NCBI RefSeq assembly: GCF_900289175.1 | Contig: NZ_LT985747.1 | Span: forward strand, 3,538,120 to 3,602,119 | DNA: 64,000 bases | Direction of reading: 5' to 3' | From: Paenibacillus faecalis | GTDB taxonomy: Bacteria; Bacillota; Bacilli; Paenibacillales; Paenibacillaceae | In this document: positions 49,999 to 58,882 of the stretch, in pieces | Position numbering within the stretch: position 1 is the stretch's first letter | Layout: each line of letters opens with the position of its first letter | Position numbers and translations under genes: made by a program | Notes under the pieces: model-generated | What the model was told of the DNA's origin: nothing | The model's input: the letters and a program-made list of their open reading frames with translations, nothing else | The model's database searches: none

Positions 49999-50237
49999 CA
50001 TAACACTCCTCACATTCAACCTGTATGTATATCCATATGTCATATGGGCATTTGCCGTGCATGCCCCGCCTTCGAAAGAATTTTAAGATACAGGTGCAAA
50101 AAGTAGCTTGGGAAGGACCTGCTCCATCCCCTATAAACTCGAATACGTTAAGGTAAATGAGGTCAATAGAGCTGGTGCTCTTTAATTGACAACTGGACTT
50201 ACAAATTTAGATGTCCAAAAATACTTTATTGGGGAGG

Positions 50238-50426
50238 ATGACTAACTTCAAAACATTACGATTCGATTTTAATCCGAAAGTTCAGCTGTTGCTGCTTCAT
50301 CATTCCAACGAAACGGTTCAAATGCGCTATAATTCCAATCCCTTCACATGGTCTATGCCTTTAATAGCCCCGCGGCCTCCTTATTACGCCAATCCGCGAT
50401 ATGAACTAAATTACCCGCGCATCTAA
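50238..50426 (+). CDS. Possible small protein, 62 residues
   Basis: The frame from the ATG at 50238 reads MTNFKTLRFDFNPKVQLLLL and ends in a Pro/Tyr-rich tail (PRPPYYANPRYELNYPRI). GGGGAGG touches the ATG, which is too close, and a TTG at 50229 is an alternative. A 12-bp hairpin follows the stop, as if it ended a transcript. Family unknown; it may not be expressed. Confidence 0.35.
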   Translation: MTNFKTLRFDFNPKVQLLLLHHSNETVQMRYNSNPFTWSMPLIAPRPPYYANPRYELNYPRI

Positions 50427-50432
50427 CCAAAC

Positions 50433-50469
50433 AAGCCTGTATCCAAGGGAAATCCCCGGATACAGGCTT
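50433..50469. terminator. Perfect 12-bp hairpin at the left edge of a cassette
   Basis: AAGCCTGTATCC and GGATACAGGCTT pair perfectly. No long T tract follows. Only the right arm is present at the other copy near 52171. Confidence 0.5.
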
Positions 50470-50533
50470 GAAAAGGTACTTTTTATTCCATCCGAATCGC
50501 TTCTGATTCGGTGTTGTCCTCATGAATTATGAA
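50451..50533. repeat. Direct repeat L: copy of the serine hydrolase gene end
   Basis: About 80 bp nearly identical to 52164-52243. It encodes, on the minus strand, the last 15 or so codons of the serine hydrolase (FIIHEDNTESEAIRME, stop) plus its downstream flank. The bracketed segment is AT-rich. Confidence 0.75.
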
Positions 50534-50834
50534 CCAGGACCTCTCATGAATTGGAGACAGGTTCCATAAAATCACCATAACACATCTATCTACATCCGAA
50601 ACTTACTTTAAAGGATTTGGATAAATATGTAACTGTCTCGCTTAATAATGCCATCGCAACAAGTAGTGAAAAATAGAAAGAGACAGATAAACGATTACAG
50701 CGTTGTATATCCACTAGGTAGATTAATATAGATTTAATGTTTCTTAATAAAAATAATAGTATTATCGGTTTATAAATTGGTAAATTTATGGTATAAATCA
50801 TCTTAAAACAATATTTAGAAGGAGATGTATTAAT

Positions 50835-51146
50835 TTGAAAAAAATTATATCATCATTCATTCTCATGCTTCTTCTTGTTACTATGCCGTTGTCAGTCTTT
50901 GCAGAAACCAACAAAGATATACCCGTCGAACCCGCTGAATTTGAAAGCGAGTTCATTTTAGTCGAAAGTGGACAAACTGACTTATTGAATGGAAATGATC
51001 GAGCTAGCTTAACCGAATTGTCCAAATTAGATAATGAAAATGTAATATCCTCTAGTGCAATTGTAGAGAAATATGGCGCTGTTGAAGGTAGAAGAGCAGT
51101 TTATAATATTGTTTCAGTAATGCCAGATGATATATATGTACACTAA
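50835..51146 (+). CDS. Small secreted protein, unknown
   Basis: The 103-residue product has a clear signal peptide (KKIISSFILMLLLVTMPLSVFA, cleavage after FA near residue 23) and an acidic mature part. It starts at a TTG with AGAAGGAGATG upstream. A terminator follows at 51165. It lies inside a cassette bounded by direct repeats and is more AT-rich than the neighbours, suggesting acquisition. No family recognised. Confidence 0.6.
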   Translation: MKKIISSFILMLLLVTMPLSVFAETNKDIPVEPAEFESEFILVESGQTDLLNGNDRASLTELSKLDNENVISSSAIVEKYGAVEGRRAVYNIVSVMPDDIYVH

Positions 51147-51164
51147 TAATTGATATAATATAGA

Positions 51165-51192
51165 AAACTGTCCAACTTATTAGGACAGTTTT
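51165..51192 (+). terminator. Intrinsic terminator after the secreted-protein gene
   Basis: AACTGTCC and GGACAGTT form the stem, with a short loop and a T tract. Confidence 0.75.
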
Positions 51193-51226
51193 TCTATATT
51201 ATATAGCTAGGAGGATGGTGGAAATT

Positions 51227-51934
51227 ATGGAAACAAGGTGGTTTTATGAAATCAAAGATTTGGATGAACCTAACAGTACATTAATGAATACTTCAAATAC
51301 GGATGTTTCTATTAAATCTTTTTACAATAAATTCAAGCCTAACATATCAGACTTTCAGAGCAACATTATAACTCAATGGGTAATTACACCTTTTTTAAAC
51401 CCAGAAGAAGGACAATCTTTTCAAATTCCTGTTCCTTCAAAAGAATTATTAATATATATTAATGATAATATTGCTGGTTATTTCGAAACAGTTAAGGGCA
51501 TTTACGAAGATAATATTCTGACAATGATGAGATTAAGTGACCTCAAAGTAGAATATGGAAATATTTTGAGGACAAATTATTCGATGAATAAAAATTTTAT
51601 AAATCCTGTTATCCGTGATTTTTATCTTAATAATGATTTCAAAGTTAATCCTTTTGGTAAAATTGAAGCAGTTGATTATGAAATCATTATAGAAGAATTC
51701 CGTAAGATAGCAACAATACAATCAAATAAATCGATTGATGAAACTTTATGGGAATTTCTTAAGAGAACCCATATTGAAAGAGAAGGTTATATCATTTTGT
51801 CTCCGCAAAGCTGGAGATTTAATAATAACCTAATCAATTCTCGTTTTTTAGAGTACATTTCTCGATACGCCAATAGAGTAATACTTACAGTGAATAAATT
51901 AAATCAACATGTAAGGGCAGTTGAGATAAGATAA
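51227..51934 (+). CDS. Hypothetical protein of a repeat-bounded cassette
   Basis: It has about 235 residues (METRWFYEIKDLDEPNST...) and is soluble, with no signal peptide or membrane span. It is Asn- and Ile-rich, reflecting the AT-rich coding DNA. GGAGG lies at 51210-51214; the ATGs at 51215 and 51227 are the candidates, and 51227 has better spacing. The fold is not recognised. It is downstream of the secreted-protein gene but separated from it by a terminator. Confidence 0.6.
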   Translation: METRWFYEIKDLDEPNSTLMNTSNTDVSIKSFYNKFKPNISDFQSNIITQWVITPFLNPEEGQSFQIPVPSKELLIYINDNIAGYFETVKGIYEDNILTMMRLSDLKVEYGNILRTNYSMNKNFINPVIRDFYLNNDFKVNPFGKIEAVDYEIIIEEFRKIATIQSNKSIDETLWEFLKRTHIEREGYIILSPQSWRFNNNLINSRFLEYISRYANRVILTVNKLNQHVRAVEIR

Positions 51935-52163
51935 CGTAAAATACGGAATATCGTCTTTCTTTTAATACGTAACTCATAGAATGAATTCAATTTTTTTATT
52001 AATAGGGGATCGGTTAAACCTTTTGACTGGTCCCTTTTATCTAAAGGAGTCTTCGTTTCGATATGTCTTGGTAAAGTGAGGGTATTATAAATATAATGGA
52101 AATATTTTTTGCATAATTAACTCAGGTAACTTTAACATCAATCTCCCCTAAAGCTTCAGAAAA

Positions 52164-52243
52164 AATCCCCGGATACAGGCTTGAAGGTGTCTTTTATTCC
52201 ATCCGAATCGCTTCCGATTCGGTGTTGTCCTCATGAATTATAA
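52164..52243. repeat. Direct repeat R: true 3' end of the serine hydrolase gene
   Basis: Partner of 50451-50533. The match begins at AATCCCCGGATACAGGC and runs to CATGAATTAT, with only a handful of differences. Confidence 0.75.
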
Positions 52244-53549
52244 ATTTGGAGGCTTTGCCAGAGCCATCTGTAACGAATTCCACCTCATCTGGTACTACCC
52301 GGATAAAAAACCTGGTTTCGGACAACGGATAAAGCTCTACCCGCATCTGCCCCTCGACTTGAAGATATAAGCGCCCCTGTTCTGATGTAACCTTTACATC
52401 CATGCCCTCATCTAAGCGATAGACACCGATATAACGCTCATATACGGCAGGATCAACCGGCACTGCCCTTATTTTTGCTGGATATTCCGGGATTTCAAAA
52501 GGCTGATCGAACAATATACTCTGAACAGCCTCAACAATACCCTGCTCATATTGATGGTCCTGCTCCATATTGCCCAGATAAATGATCGTTCGCTTCGCCT
52601 CGGTATAACGGATCATAAGGGTTGCATACCCCGGCCACCCTCCACTATGGCTGACGGTCAACCCTTTTTCCGCATGGTCCTGCAAAATCCAACCGAAACC
52701 ATAATCAAACGTTTCACCACTCTTTAACTGAACAGGCGTAAATGCTTGCTTCAGTGACTCCTTGCTTAAAAATGTCTCCGAATATAGCGCTTGATCAAAT
52801 TTAATCAAATCCCCTAACGTAGAATTGACGGTTCCATCTCCCTGAATCCCATCCAGGTAGATGACATACTGCGTATCTGGGAACTGATCCGGTAATACAT
52901 ATTGACCTGACAAAGGATCGTACACGTAACCATAAGCATAGTTATCGATGGTCTCGTTCATATATCTTCGATTGTATACTCGCGTATGCAGCATCCCCAG
53001 CGGACGGAACATATGCGTATCCATAAACTCGGCAAAGCCAAGCCCTGAAATTCGCTCTACTAACAATGCAAGCAGAACATACCCGGTGTTGCTATACTCC
53101 CATTGTTCATTTGGTGTAAAACGACGCTCCGGTCGATGTTCCAACAGCAAGTTTAATACATCTTCATTTACCGCTATCTGTGTGTGGTCCCAATGGTTCT
53201 GGAACAGTTCCATGTAATCAGGCAAGCCTGAGGTATGATTGAGCAGATGCCGGACTGTAATGCCAGGATACGGGAAGCCGGGAAACCACTGTTCAATGAA
53301 GTCGTCATAGGATAGCCGCCCCTGCTCCTTCAATAGCATGATCGCTGCAGCCGTAAACGGCTTGGATAGCGATGCCAGCTCGAATACAGAATCAAGGGTC
53401 AGCTTCCTTTGAGTCGATAAATCCCCATATCCAAACACGGATTGATATACAATTTCTCCTTGTTCCGCCACACACACCGCACCGTTGATCTGTTCTTTTT
53501 CATGCAATGTACGAAATAGCATCTCTAGTTTTTGCTTCTTCTGTTTCAT
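52194..53549 (-). CDS. Serine hydrolase, class C beta-lactamase/PBP4* fold
   Basis: With the ATG at 53549 (GGGGGAAG upstream) it has 451 residues. Motif 1 SxxK is Ser60-Leu-Ser-Lys63, motif 2 is Tyr152-Ser-Asn154, and motif 3 is HSGG in SHSGGWPGY. The C-terminal 100 residues form the usual lipocalin-like extra domain. There is no signal peptide, so the enzyme is probably cytosolic: an esterase or D-aminopeptidase-like enzyme rather than a drug-resistance lactamase. Its 3' end is duplicated at 50451. Confidence 0.9.
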   Translation of the reverse strand: MKQKKQKLEMLFRTLHEKEQINGAVCVAEQGEIVYQSVFGYGDLSTQRKLTLDSVFELASLSKPFTAAAIMLLKEQGRLSYDDFIEQWFPGFPYPGITVRHLLNHTSGLPDYMELFQNHWDHTQIAVNEDVLNLLLEHRPERRFTPNEQWEYSNTGYVLLALLVERISGLGFAEFMDTHMFRPLGMLHTRVYNRRYMNETIDNYAYGYVYDPLSGQYVLPDQFPDTQYVIYLDGIQGDGTVNSTLGDLIKFDQALYSETFLSKESLKQAFTPVQLKSGETFDYGFGWILQDHAEKGLTVSHSGGWPGYATLMIRYTEAKRTIIYLGNMEQDHQYEQGIVEAVQSILFDQPFEIPEYPAKIRAVPVDPAVYERYIGVYRLDEGMDVKVTSEQGRLYLQVEGQMRVELYPLSETRFFIRVVPDEVEFVTDGSGKASKFIIHEDNTESEAIRME

Positions 53550-53629
53550 TTCTCTTCCCCCTTCGTCGGGCAAAATTTTATTAAAGAAAAAAATTGAAGA
53601 TATATAACCTTCAAGGTTCATCAGTCAGA

Positions 53630-54076
53630 CTATTTATACTTTGTTTCAATTATTTCAGCTTCAATTACTTCATATTCTTTATTAACGGGATTGCCTCCAT
53701 ACTTCTTGAGAATCTTACTGATGACTTTATAAAAGGCAAATTCCGGAGTTGCCCCTTTAGCGGAGTACTCTATTTCATCGTTATCTCTAACGTTTACTTT
53801 ATAACTTTTATAACCTGTTCCAGTATAAGATAGATTGAATTCGCAATCATTTTCCTCTAGCCAGGAAATTAAATCGAGTATACTCGGTATCCATACTCCC
53901 TTCTTATAAACTTCTTCCTCGCAAAGATATTTCGTTGATGGTATAACCCTTCCTCCAACAACCCAAATGGCATCTTGATATTCAAAAATATCCTGTGGAT
54001 ATACCCTATCTGCATATGAAGGCCTATGGAATCCTAATTCGAAGAGTTTTATTGCGTCTGTTTTTGATATAGTCAT
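53630..54076 (-). CDS. Hypothetical 148-residue protein (possible immunity-type)
   Basis: A soluble acidic protein (MTISKTDAIKLFELGFHRPSY...) with alternating strand and helix pattern and no known motif. It starts 12 bp after the last bases of a small frameshifted frame. The size and composition recall immunity proteins, but no toxin is identified, so this is only a suggestion. Confidence 0.55.
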   Translation of the reverse strand: MTISKTDAIKLFELGFHRPSYADRVYPQDIFEYQDAIWVVGGRVIPSTKYLCEEEVYKKGVWIPSILDLISWLEENDCEFNLSYTGTGYKSYKVNVRDNDEIEYSAKGATPEFAFYKVISKILKKYGGNPVNKEYEVIEAEIIETKYK

Positions 54077-54097
54077 TTCTTATACCTCAAATCTACT

Positions 54098-54216
54098 TCA
54101 TTTTTATTACTGTACCAGTACGACTCTTGTGTTTCAGATCAGGTTCAAGCTCAATCCCTTCCGCTTTGCCAACAACAAGCGGAACTTATATACTTTGTAT
54201 GCCATATCGAATTACC
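54098..54216 (-). pseudogene. Short frameshifted coding fragment upstream of the 148-residue gene
   Basis: From the ATG at about 54211 (GAGGTAATTCGAT before it) the frame reads MAYKVYKFRLL, then a shift gives VGKAEGIELEPDLKHKSRTG...IKMK. It may be the tail or a miniature of a broken toxin gene. Unknown. Confidence 0.3.
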
Positions 54217-54268
54217 TCACTTTTCAGGTTAAGATTCCACTTTCATTACGCTTTTACCGATGAATGAC

Positions 54269-54742
54269 CTATCGCCCACCTAAATCCTGCTCTACAATTC
54301 TCTTTAGTTTCAACGTTAACGTGCAAAGCTGCTGCACCTCTTCGAGTTTCATTTTTGAATAAAACCGCTTAATGATGTCACGCTCTACCTCTTCTTGTTT
54401 GGCAAAATAATTCGCCCCCATTCGGCCCAGCTGCACAATAATTTCCCGGCGATTGTGGACATTAATTTCCCGCTTCACATACTCCATGCTCTCCAGTTTG
54501 CCAACGATCTGGCTTACGGCACTGGAGGTAACTCCCATGTGATCGGCCATTTCCCGGATCGTCATTCTCTCATATTTATGAATCAGCTCCAGCAGCAATG
54601 CCTGCTTAGTTGTAATCTCATCATCCAATAATGATCGGTACTCTTGCAGCAATGTCGTGTTGATCCAATACTCTGCTTCATTCATTTCTTTTACACATCG
54701 AACTAGCTCATCACTCACTTGATGATTATTTATATCACTCAT
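54269..54742 (-). CDS. MarR-family transcriptional regulator
   Basis: Starting at the ATG at 54742 (AAAGGTGG, 7 nt) gives 157 residues. The winged helix is visible in MTIREMADHMGVTSSAVSQIVGKLESMEYV, followed by the wing VHNRREIIVQL. Flanking helices provide the dimer. No divergent partner or drug pump is adjacent, so the target and ligand are unknown. Confidence 0.88.
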   Translation of the reverse strand: MSDINNHQVSDELVRCVKEMNEAEYWINTTLLQEYRSLLDDEITTKQALLLELIHKYERMTIREMADHMGVTSSAVSQIVGKLESMEYVKREINVHNRREIIVQLGRMGANYFAKQEEVERDIIKRFYSKMKLEEVQQLCTLTLKLKRIVEQDLGGR

Positions 54743-54880
54743 ATAAACCACCTTTAATATTAAGATATCTAACATATTGAACAAGTTTGAAATCAAAAAA
54801 ACGAGCGAAAAGAAAAGGGGTCACTCCTTTTCCCCGTCTGCAGTTTCCTCTGTATTGTCATTGTCACTTTCATTTTGCTT

Positions 54881-55048
54881 TCATACTTTCTCTCTGTACT
54901 TGACTCTATTATACTGATTAATGAGTTCATCGAGATGCATCGATTGTTTCAACACTTTGGGGTGCCGTAAACCATACCGCCTCCCCATTTGATTCAGCAA
55001 TTGTCGAGACTTCTCTATTTGCTGCCGCATGACCTCGGCATGTATCAT
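54881..55048 (-). CDS. Spo0E-family aspartyl-phosphate phosphatase, 55 residues
   Basis: GGAGGTGG lies 7 nt before the ATG at 55048. The product MIHAEVMRQQIEKSRQLLNQ... contains the family motif as SMHLDELINQYN (SxxLDxLIxxY), with the catalytic Asp. Spo0E proteins dephosphorylate Spo0A~P and so delay sporulation. The gene is short and overlaps a longer out-of-frame reading, so it is easily missed. Confidence 0.8.
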   Translation of the reverse strand: MIHAEVMRQQIEKSRQLLNQMGRRYGLRHPKVLKQSMHLDELINQYNRVKYREKV

Positions 55049-55444
55049 TGATCGCCACCTCCTTGTGTAATATTTTAGGATATAATGTAAAAATATAGTT
55101 TATATTTTGTATTGCATTATAACTCAACTAACGCAGCCACTTAAAACGAATAAATCCTTGCTATATAAGGGCTGCGCGCAATAAATTATACACATTGATA
55201 AAAGAAAAACACCTCTCAAATAAGTGTCGAACAACCATCCCCAAACGAAAGCTATATAACTCCATGGTGCACTACAATACGCCGTCTGAAAAGGTCGAAA
55301 CTCGAATTTGTTTTGCATTGAAGCATCTCGCAACGTATTCGTCATAACTCAAAAATAGATATGCTAGATCATACTTGTACGGACTGTTACCCTTCCTGAA
55401 CGTTCTAATAGAAAAACTTAAGTAGTAAAGGGTGTCATATATAT

Positions 55445-55480
55445 TTGACAAAAATAAAAAGTCACATATAATGTACATTA
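55445..55480 (+). promoter_or_regulatory. Promoter and palindromic operator of the XRE gene
   Basis: TTGACA at 55445-55450 and TATAAT at 55467-55472 are 16 bp apart. A perfect 12-bp palindrome, TAATGTACATTA (55469-55480), overlaps the -10 box. This is the expected site for autorepression by the XRE protein. Confidence 0.75.
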
Positions 55481-55504
55481 AATGCGCATGAAAGGATGCA
55501 CGAC

Positions 55505-55717
55505 TTGAACAAAGTCAGAGAATATAGGAAAAATAGAAAGTTAACTCAGATCGAGCTTGCCAAAAAGGTTGGGATAGCCAGACAGACGATTAATTTAATC
55601 GAAAATGATAAGTATAACCCTTCATTGTCTTTATGTATTTCTTTAGCAAAGGAACTCGGAACAGACCTTAATACTTTATTTTGGGAGGAAAAAAGCGATG
55701 AAGAATCAGATACTTAA
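55505..55717 (+). CDS. Small XRE-family DNA-binding regulator
   Basis: The protein is about 70 residues, consisting only of a Cro/CI-type HTH: REYRKNRKLTQIELAKKVGIARQTINLIENDKYNP. The TTG at 55505 has AAAGG 9 nt upstream; an ATG at 55496 touches that site. It is paired with the overlapping DUF3278 membrane-protein gene, a common two-gene unit in Firmicutes. Confidence 0.88.
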   Translation: MNKVREYRKNRKLTQIELAKKVGIARQTINLIENDKYNPSLSLCISLAKELGTDLNTLFWEEKSDEESDT

Positions 55718-56195
55718 TCGTTTTATTGGAGTAATTGATGAGCGAGATGAATATCAGCTGCAAGAAATCTATAAAGAACTAGCTTATTCCGGAATTCTGT
55801 TATGGGGTTTATCTGTGTTAGTAATGTTTGTTAGTCTAATCATAGATACGATTAATAACGAATTATCTTTTTCAACACCTGCACTTTTCATTATCAACAT
55901 GATTTATGCTACTATGGTCACTGCAAGATTAAGAAAAAAACAATTAGACGCAACAGATTGTGTTTCTATGGACGAATACATAGAGAAGAAAAATCTATTA
56001 AAAAAATCAGCTGTTTTTGCTGGCATCCAGTGGGGACTATCCATGATCATTTTAATGGAATTTATATTTCCTTATTTATCTACTGGTGAAATCAATGTAC
56101 GTTGGTGGAGCTTATTTATTTGGACTTTGGTAGGCATGATCTCTGGCGTGATCTTTTATAGATTTTTAAAATCAAAGTTAAAGAAGCAATTTTAA
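55698..56195 (+). CDS. DUF3278-like membrane protein
   Basis: The 165-residue protein has a short N-terminal cytosolic helix (DERDEYQLQEIYKELAYSG) and four predicted membrane spans, ending KSKLKKQF. GGGAGG precedes the ATG, which overlaps the XRE gene by 20 bp. The family is paired with small XRE regulators; its function is unknown. Beyond the stop, 56196-56300 shows a possible remnant of a related gene start (DDRVHCIDQRERYNLIT). Confidence 0.75.
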   Translation: MKNQILNRFIGVIDERDEYQLQEIYKELAYSGILLWGLSVLVMFVSLIIDTINNELSFSTPALFIINMIYATMVTARLRKKQLDATDCVSMDEYIEKKNLLKKSAVFAGIQWGLSMIILMEFIFPYLSTGEINVRWWSLFIWTLVGMISGVIFYRFLKSKLKKQF

Positions 56196-56335
56196 GAAAT
56201 TGCAGCAGAAATCGATGATCGTGTTCACTGCATTGATCAAAGAGAACGATACAACCTAATTACATTAATGCTTCTCTGCCGATTTCAGGCAACGAAAGTT
56301 GAGATTATAATAATAAGGTTACAGAATTCCTTTCA

Positions 56336-56364
56336 CAAAAAAAGACCAGCCGGATTCGGCTGGT
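56336..56364 (-). terminator. Terminator after the signal-peptide gene
   Basis: On the minus strand CCAGCC pairs with GGCTGG, followed by a run of seven T residues. It closes the receptor-peptide transcript. Confidence 0.8.
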
Positions 56365-56393
56365 AAGGTGGTATAGCTTATATTTTCTTTTTA

Positions 56394-56522
56394 TTAAAAT
56401 TCGTATCCACTACCGTGAATAAATGCTTGGATTGGAGGCTGTGCAGAAGCAGCACTTACAGGAATCGCAATCGACATAATTACAAGAGCAGTAGCCAACA
56501 GTACAACAATTTTCCGTTTCAT
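56394..56522 (-). CDS. 42-residue secreted peptide precursor, candidate Phr-like signal
   Basis: It starts 5 bp after the stop of the HTH-TPR gene, with a GAGGTGTAGGG site. The sequence has a basic start (MKRKIVVLLATALVIMS), a hydrophobic core and VSAASA as a cleavage region, then a 15-residue tail QPPIQAFIHGSGYEF. That layout, and the position behind an RNPP-type receptor, match Phr/PapR/NprX-type pheromone precursors. The mature peptide is probably within the C-terminal 5-10 residues. Function is inferred. Confidence 0.7.
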   Translation of the reverse strand: MKRKIVVLLATALVIMSIAIPVSAASAQPPIQAFIHGSGYEF

Positions 56523-56526
56523 ATCC

Positions 56527-57888
56527 CTACACCTCACAAATTAATTTATGATATCTATGTTGTTCTTCTTCGGATGCCACATGTCTATATAGTTCAAACA
56601 GTCTTACAAACTTGAGAATCGCATCATCATTATGAATTTCTATAGCAGTTTCCAATCCAATCAATACATACTTTATACCAGTTTCATATTTCTTACGGTG
56701 CCAACAGTAAGTAGATAGCTCATTCATGAAACGAGTAAACCGATTCACTGATACTTGTTCGTTATACATCCCTGTAGTTCCCTTGTTATCGATATACCGA
56801 GAAATCTGCGGTTCAAATTTCTGAATAATATCATCTATATTAAAATCAAAACGATTAGCAGCTTGAAGAATTCTAATCAGAGCATAAAGAATTTCGTTTT
56901 CTTGCGTTTCAATAAACGCTACATATTTCGGAAGCACCTCAATTTTTCCCATCATCAGATGATATAAGTAGGTATTTGCCGTAGCCCACATTTTGAACAG
57001 CTCTTTCAAGTATCGAACCTCTTCCGTGTCCTCTTTCACCCAGCTCATATCGGAATACAAAGTAATGTACTGAAATGCCTGCTCATAATCACCGTACTCA
57101 TCACAGACAGCCGCTCGCATTAAGTGAGAGTATACGATATAACTAAACAGCGGACGTTTAGGCTCTCGATGCAGACCGCCTCTTCTCGACTGCCCATATT
57201 TAGTCTTGTATTGGATCAGTGCTTTTTTCCCCATCATAGCGGCCATTTCATCCGCCTTATCCCATTTCCCGAGAGAAAAGTACATATTCAGCAAATCCTT
57301 CAGTGCATCAAGCTGGTCTATGATATCCAATCGCTCGACATAACCTTCAAATTTGGTAGCTGCTCTTAAATTCTTCTCCTGGTCATGTCCTAATGAAATG
57401 GTGAATAATCGATAATGACAAAGAGCTAGCCGCTCGGAATGCTGATACTTCTCACTTTCAGTAATGTTCTCATAAATAATAGCCGCTGCATCCAATTTGC
57501 CCTGATTGAAGAAATCCTCAGCTGTATCAAACAACGCAGGTATGTAAGAAAGCCTATCCATCATGAAATGAACAGCCCGCTGGATACATTCCAGCTTGTC
57601 CAATTCCGCGCATCGGTACAGAAATGGCCGCAAACGCCGCCAGTTCGGAGATTGAACAAAGCATTCATCGAGATACAGCTCATAGAAACTGCCCTCGGGA
57701 AGCCCCATAGCTGAAATGATCCGATCCAGCTGCTGCATGGATATCGGCCGTGTGCCCTTAATAATCGTACTGATCGTTCCGGAATTCACCTTAGACTTCT
57801 CTGCAAACTGATTGATTGTTGTCCCGTTCCTGATCAGATAACTTTCCAGTTCTGAGCCTATCGTGGTTGTATGGATCAAGTCAAACAA
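56527..57888 (-). CDS. HTH-TPR regulator, RNPP-like peptide receptor
   Basis: The 453-residue protein starts with an XRE HTH (residues about 9-60: NGTTINQFAEKSKVNSGTIS). It continues as helical repeats typical of TPR receptors, for example DAAAIIYENITESEKYQHSERLALCHYRL. Rgg, PlcR, PrgX and AimR-type receptors share this plan. The peptide gene follows immediately. AT-rich upstream DNA holds ATAATCC and GGATTATT elements near 57905-57970 that could be operators. It lacks a Rap-type N-terminal helical bundle, so it should act on DNA. Confidence 0.8.
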   Translation of the reverse strand: MFDLIHTTTIGSELESYLIRNGTTINQFAEKSKVNSGTISTIIKGTRPISMQQLDRIISAMGLPEGSFYELYLDECFVQSPNWRRLRPFLYRCAELDKLECIQRAVHFMMDRLSYIPALFDTAEDFFNQGKLDAAAIIYENITESEKYQHSERLALCHYRLFTISLGHDQEKNLRAATKFEGYVERLDIIDQLDALKDLLNMYFSLGKWDKADEMAAMMGKKALIQYKTKYGQSRRGGLHREPKRPLFSYIVYSHLMRAAVCDEYGDYEQAFQYITLYSDMSWVKEDTEEVRYLKELFKMWATANTYLYHLMMGKIEVLPKYVAFIETQENEILYALIRILQAANRFDFNIDDIIQKFEPQISRYIDNKGTTGMYNEQVSVNRFTRFMNELSTYCWHRKKYETGIKYVLIGLETAIEIHNDDAILKFVRLFELYRHVASEEEQHRYHKLICEV

Positions 57889-58220
57889 CCTCCAATAAAT
57901 AATTCATACCAGAATAATCCATAATTTAGGATAAAGGTTCAATTAAAGTAATAGTATAGTGGATTATTACACCTGTCAATTACTTCTTAGGATAAATATG
58001 ACATAATATCGTCAAAACCCTTCATTTCGTTACGGATTTAGACAATAAAAACCTATGCTGCAAAGCCAAAAAACGTCTCTTTTTTCATGTTATGGAGATC
58101 CGCACGGATGATAATGTGATTTTTTTCCCATGAAAACTGTGGGTGTTTTGATGTAAATATATACCAGTCCCTAGTTGTATGATCTGTATCTTTCTGTATA
58201 TTATTAATGATTCCTTCCGC
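57889..58220. other. Upstream region of the HTH-TPR gene
   Basis: No gene. It holds half-sites ATAATCC and TGGATTATTACACC within 80 bp of the start and AT-rich sequence beyond. Confidence 0.4.
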
Positions 58221-58412
58221 TCACCCTATAATAAACAGCTTTTTAAGGCTGTCTAATAGAGATGTAGAGGTGATGGCCCAAACAACTAGAAAAACTATCA
58301 TTAGCGCAAAAATAATATAGATGACTAATTTCCAGTTCAATTTTTTTCGTTTCCGCTTCTTATATTTACGCGGTCTTCCTCTAAGTAACTCAACTTCCTG
58401 AATTTCACTCAT
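58221..58412 (-). CDS. Small single-span membrane protein
   Basis: The 63-residue product has a very basic N-terminal cytosolic part (RGRPRKYKKRKRKKLNWK) and one span (LVIYIIFALMIVFLVVWAI), inside-positive. GAGGAG precedes the ATG. Unknown function; a real gene is likely from the ribosome site. Confidence 0.55.
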   Translation of the reverse strand: MSEIQEVELLRGRPRKYKKRKRKKLNWKLVIYIIFALMIVFLVVWAITSTSLLDSLKKLFIIG

Positions 58413-58882
58413 ACTCGTGGTCTCCTCGCATTATTATTCTATTGGTTCAGTATGTAACGATTTTTCCTTCTATATCTTTTATCGTAATTTTCTCATCTAA
58501 AATGGAGTCTTTATTACTTGTAGTGCCATAAAATCAAAAAAAGAGCTTCTCCCGCTTCAAGGGATAAAACTCTCTGTTCTGCCCGAACAATGTCATCTTT
58601 AAACAAATCGATCAACTGCGCCATCGCTTTCGGATCATCTTACTGTACAGCGCGGACCGGAGGACTTTATAAAGTAAGGACCCACGACGAACATCTTGAA
58701 CTATACCCCGAGAGATAAACACTTAAATAAGTAGCCTTCTCCGGGTATAGTTCAATTCGTAACTTTGAGTGTCAATATAAACGTAATAATTCTATTAGTT
58801 ACTCACTCCATGAAATATAACATGTTGTATCGTTTCGCAATATTATAGGATGTACACGGAGCTATATAAAAACAACGACAAA
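58413..58882. other. Gap with a short coding relic
   Basis: On the minus strand near 58555-58645 a frame reads PKAMAQLIDLFKDDIVRAEQ, like a fragment of a small helical or sigma-type protein; no start or full frame remains. Nothing else was seen. Confidence 0.35.

Noticed and set aside
50211..50237. Earlier start for the small plus-strand protein at 50211
   Set aside because: No ribosome site precedes it; even the shorter version is weakly supported.
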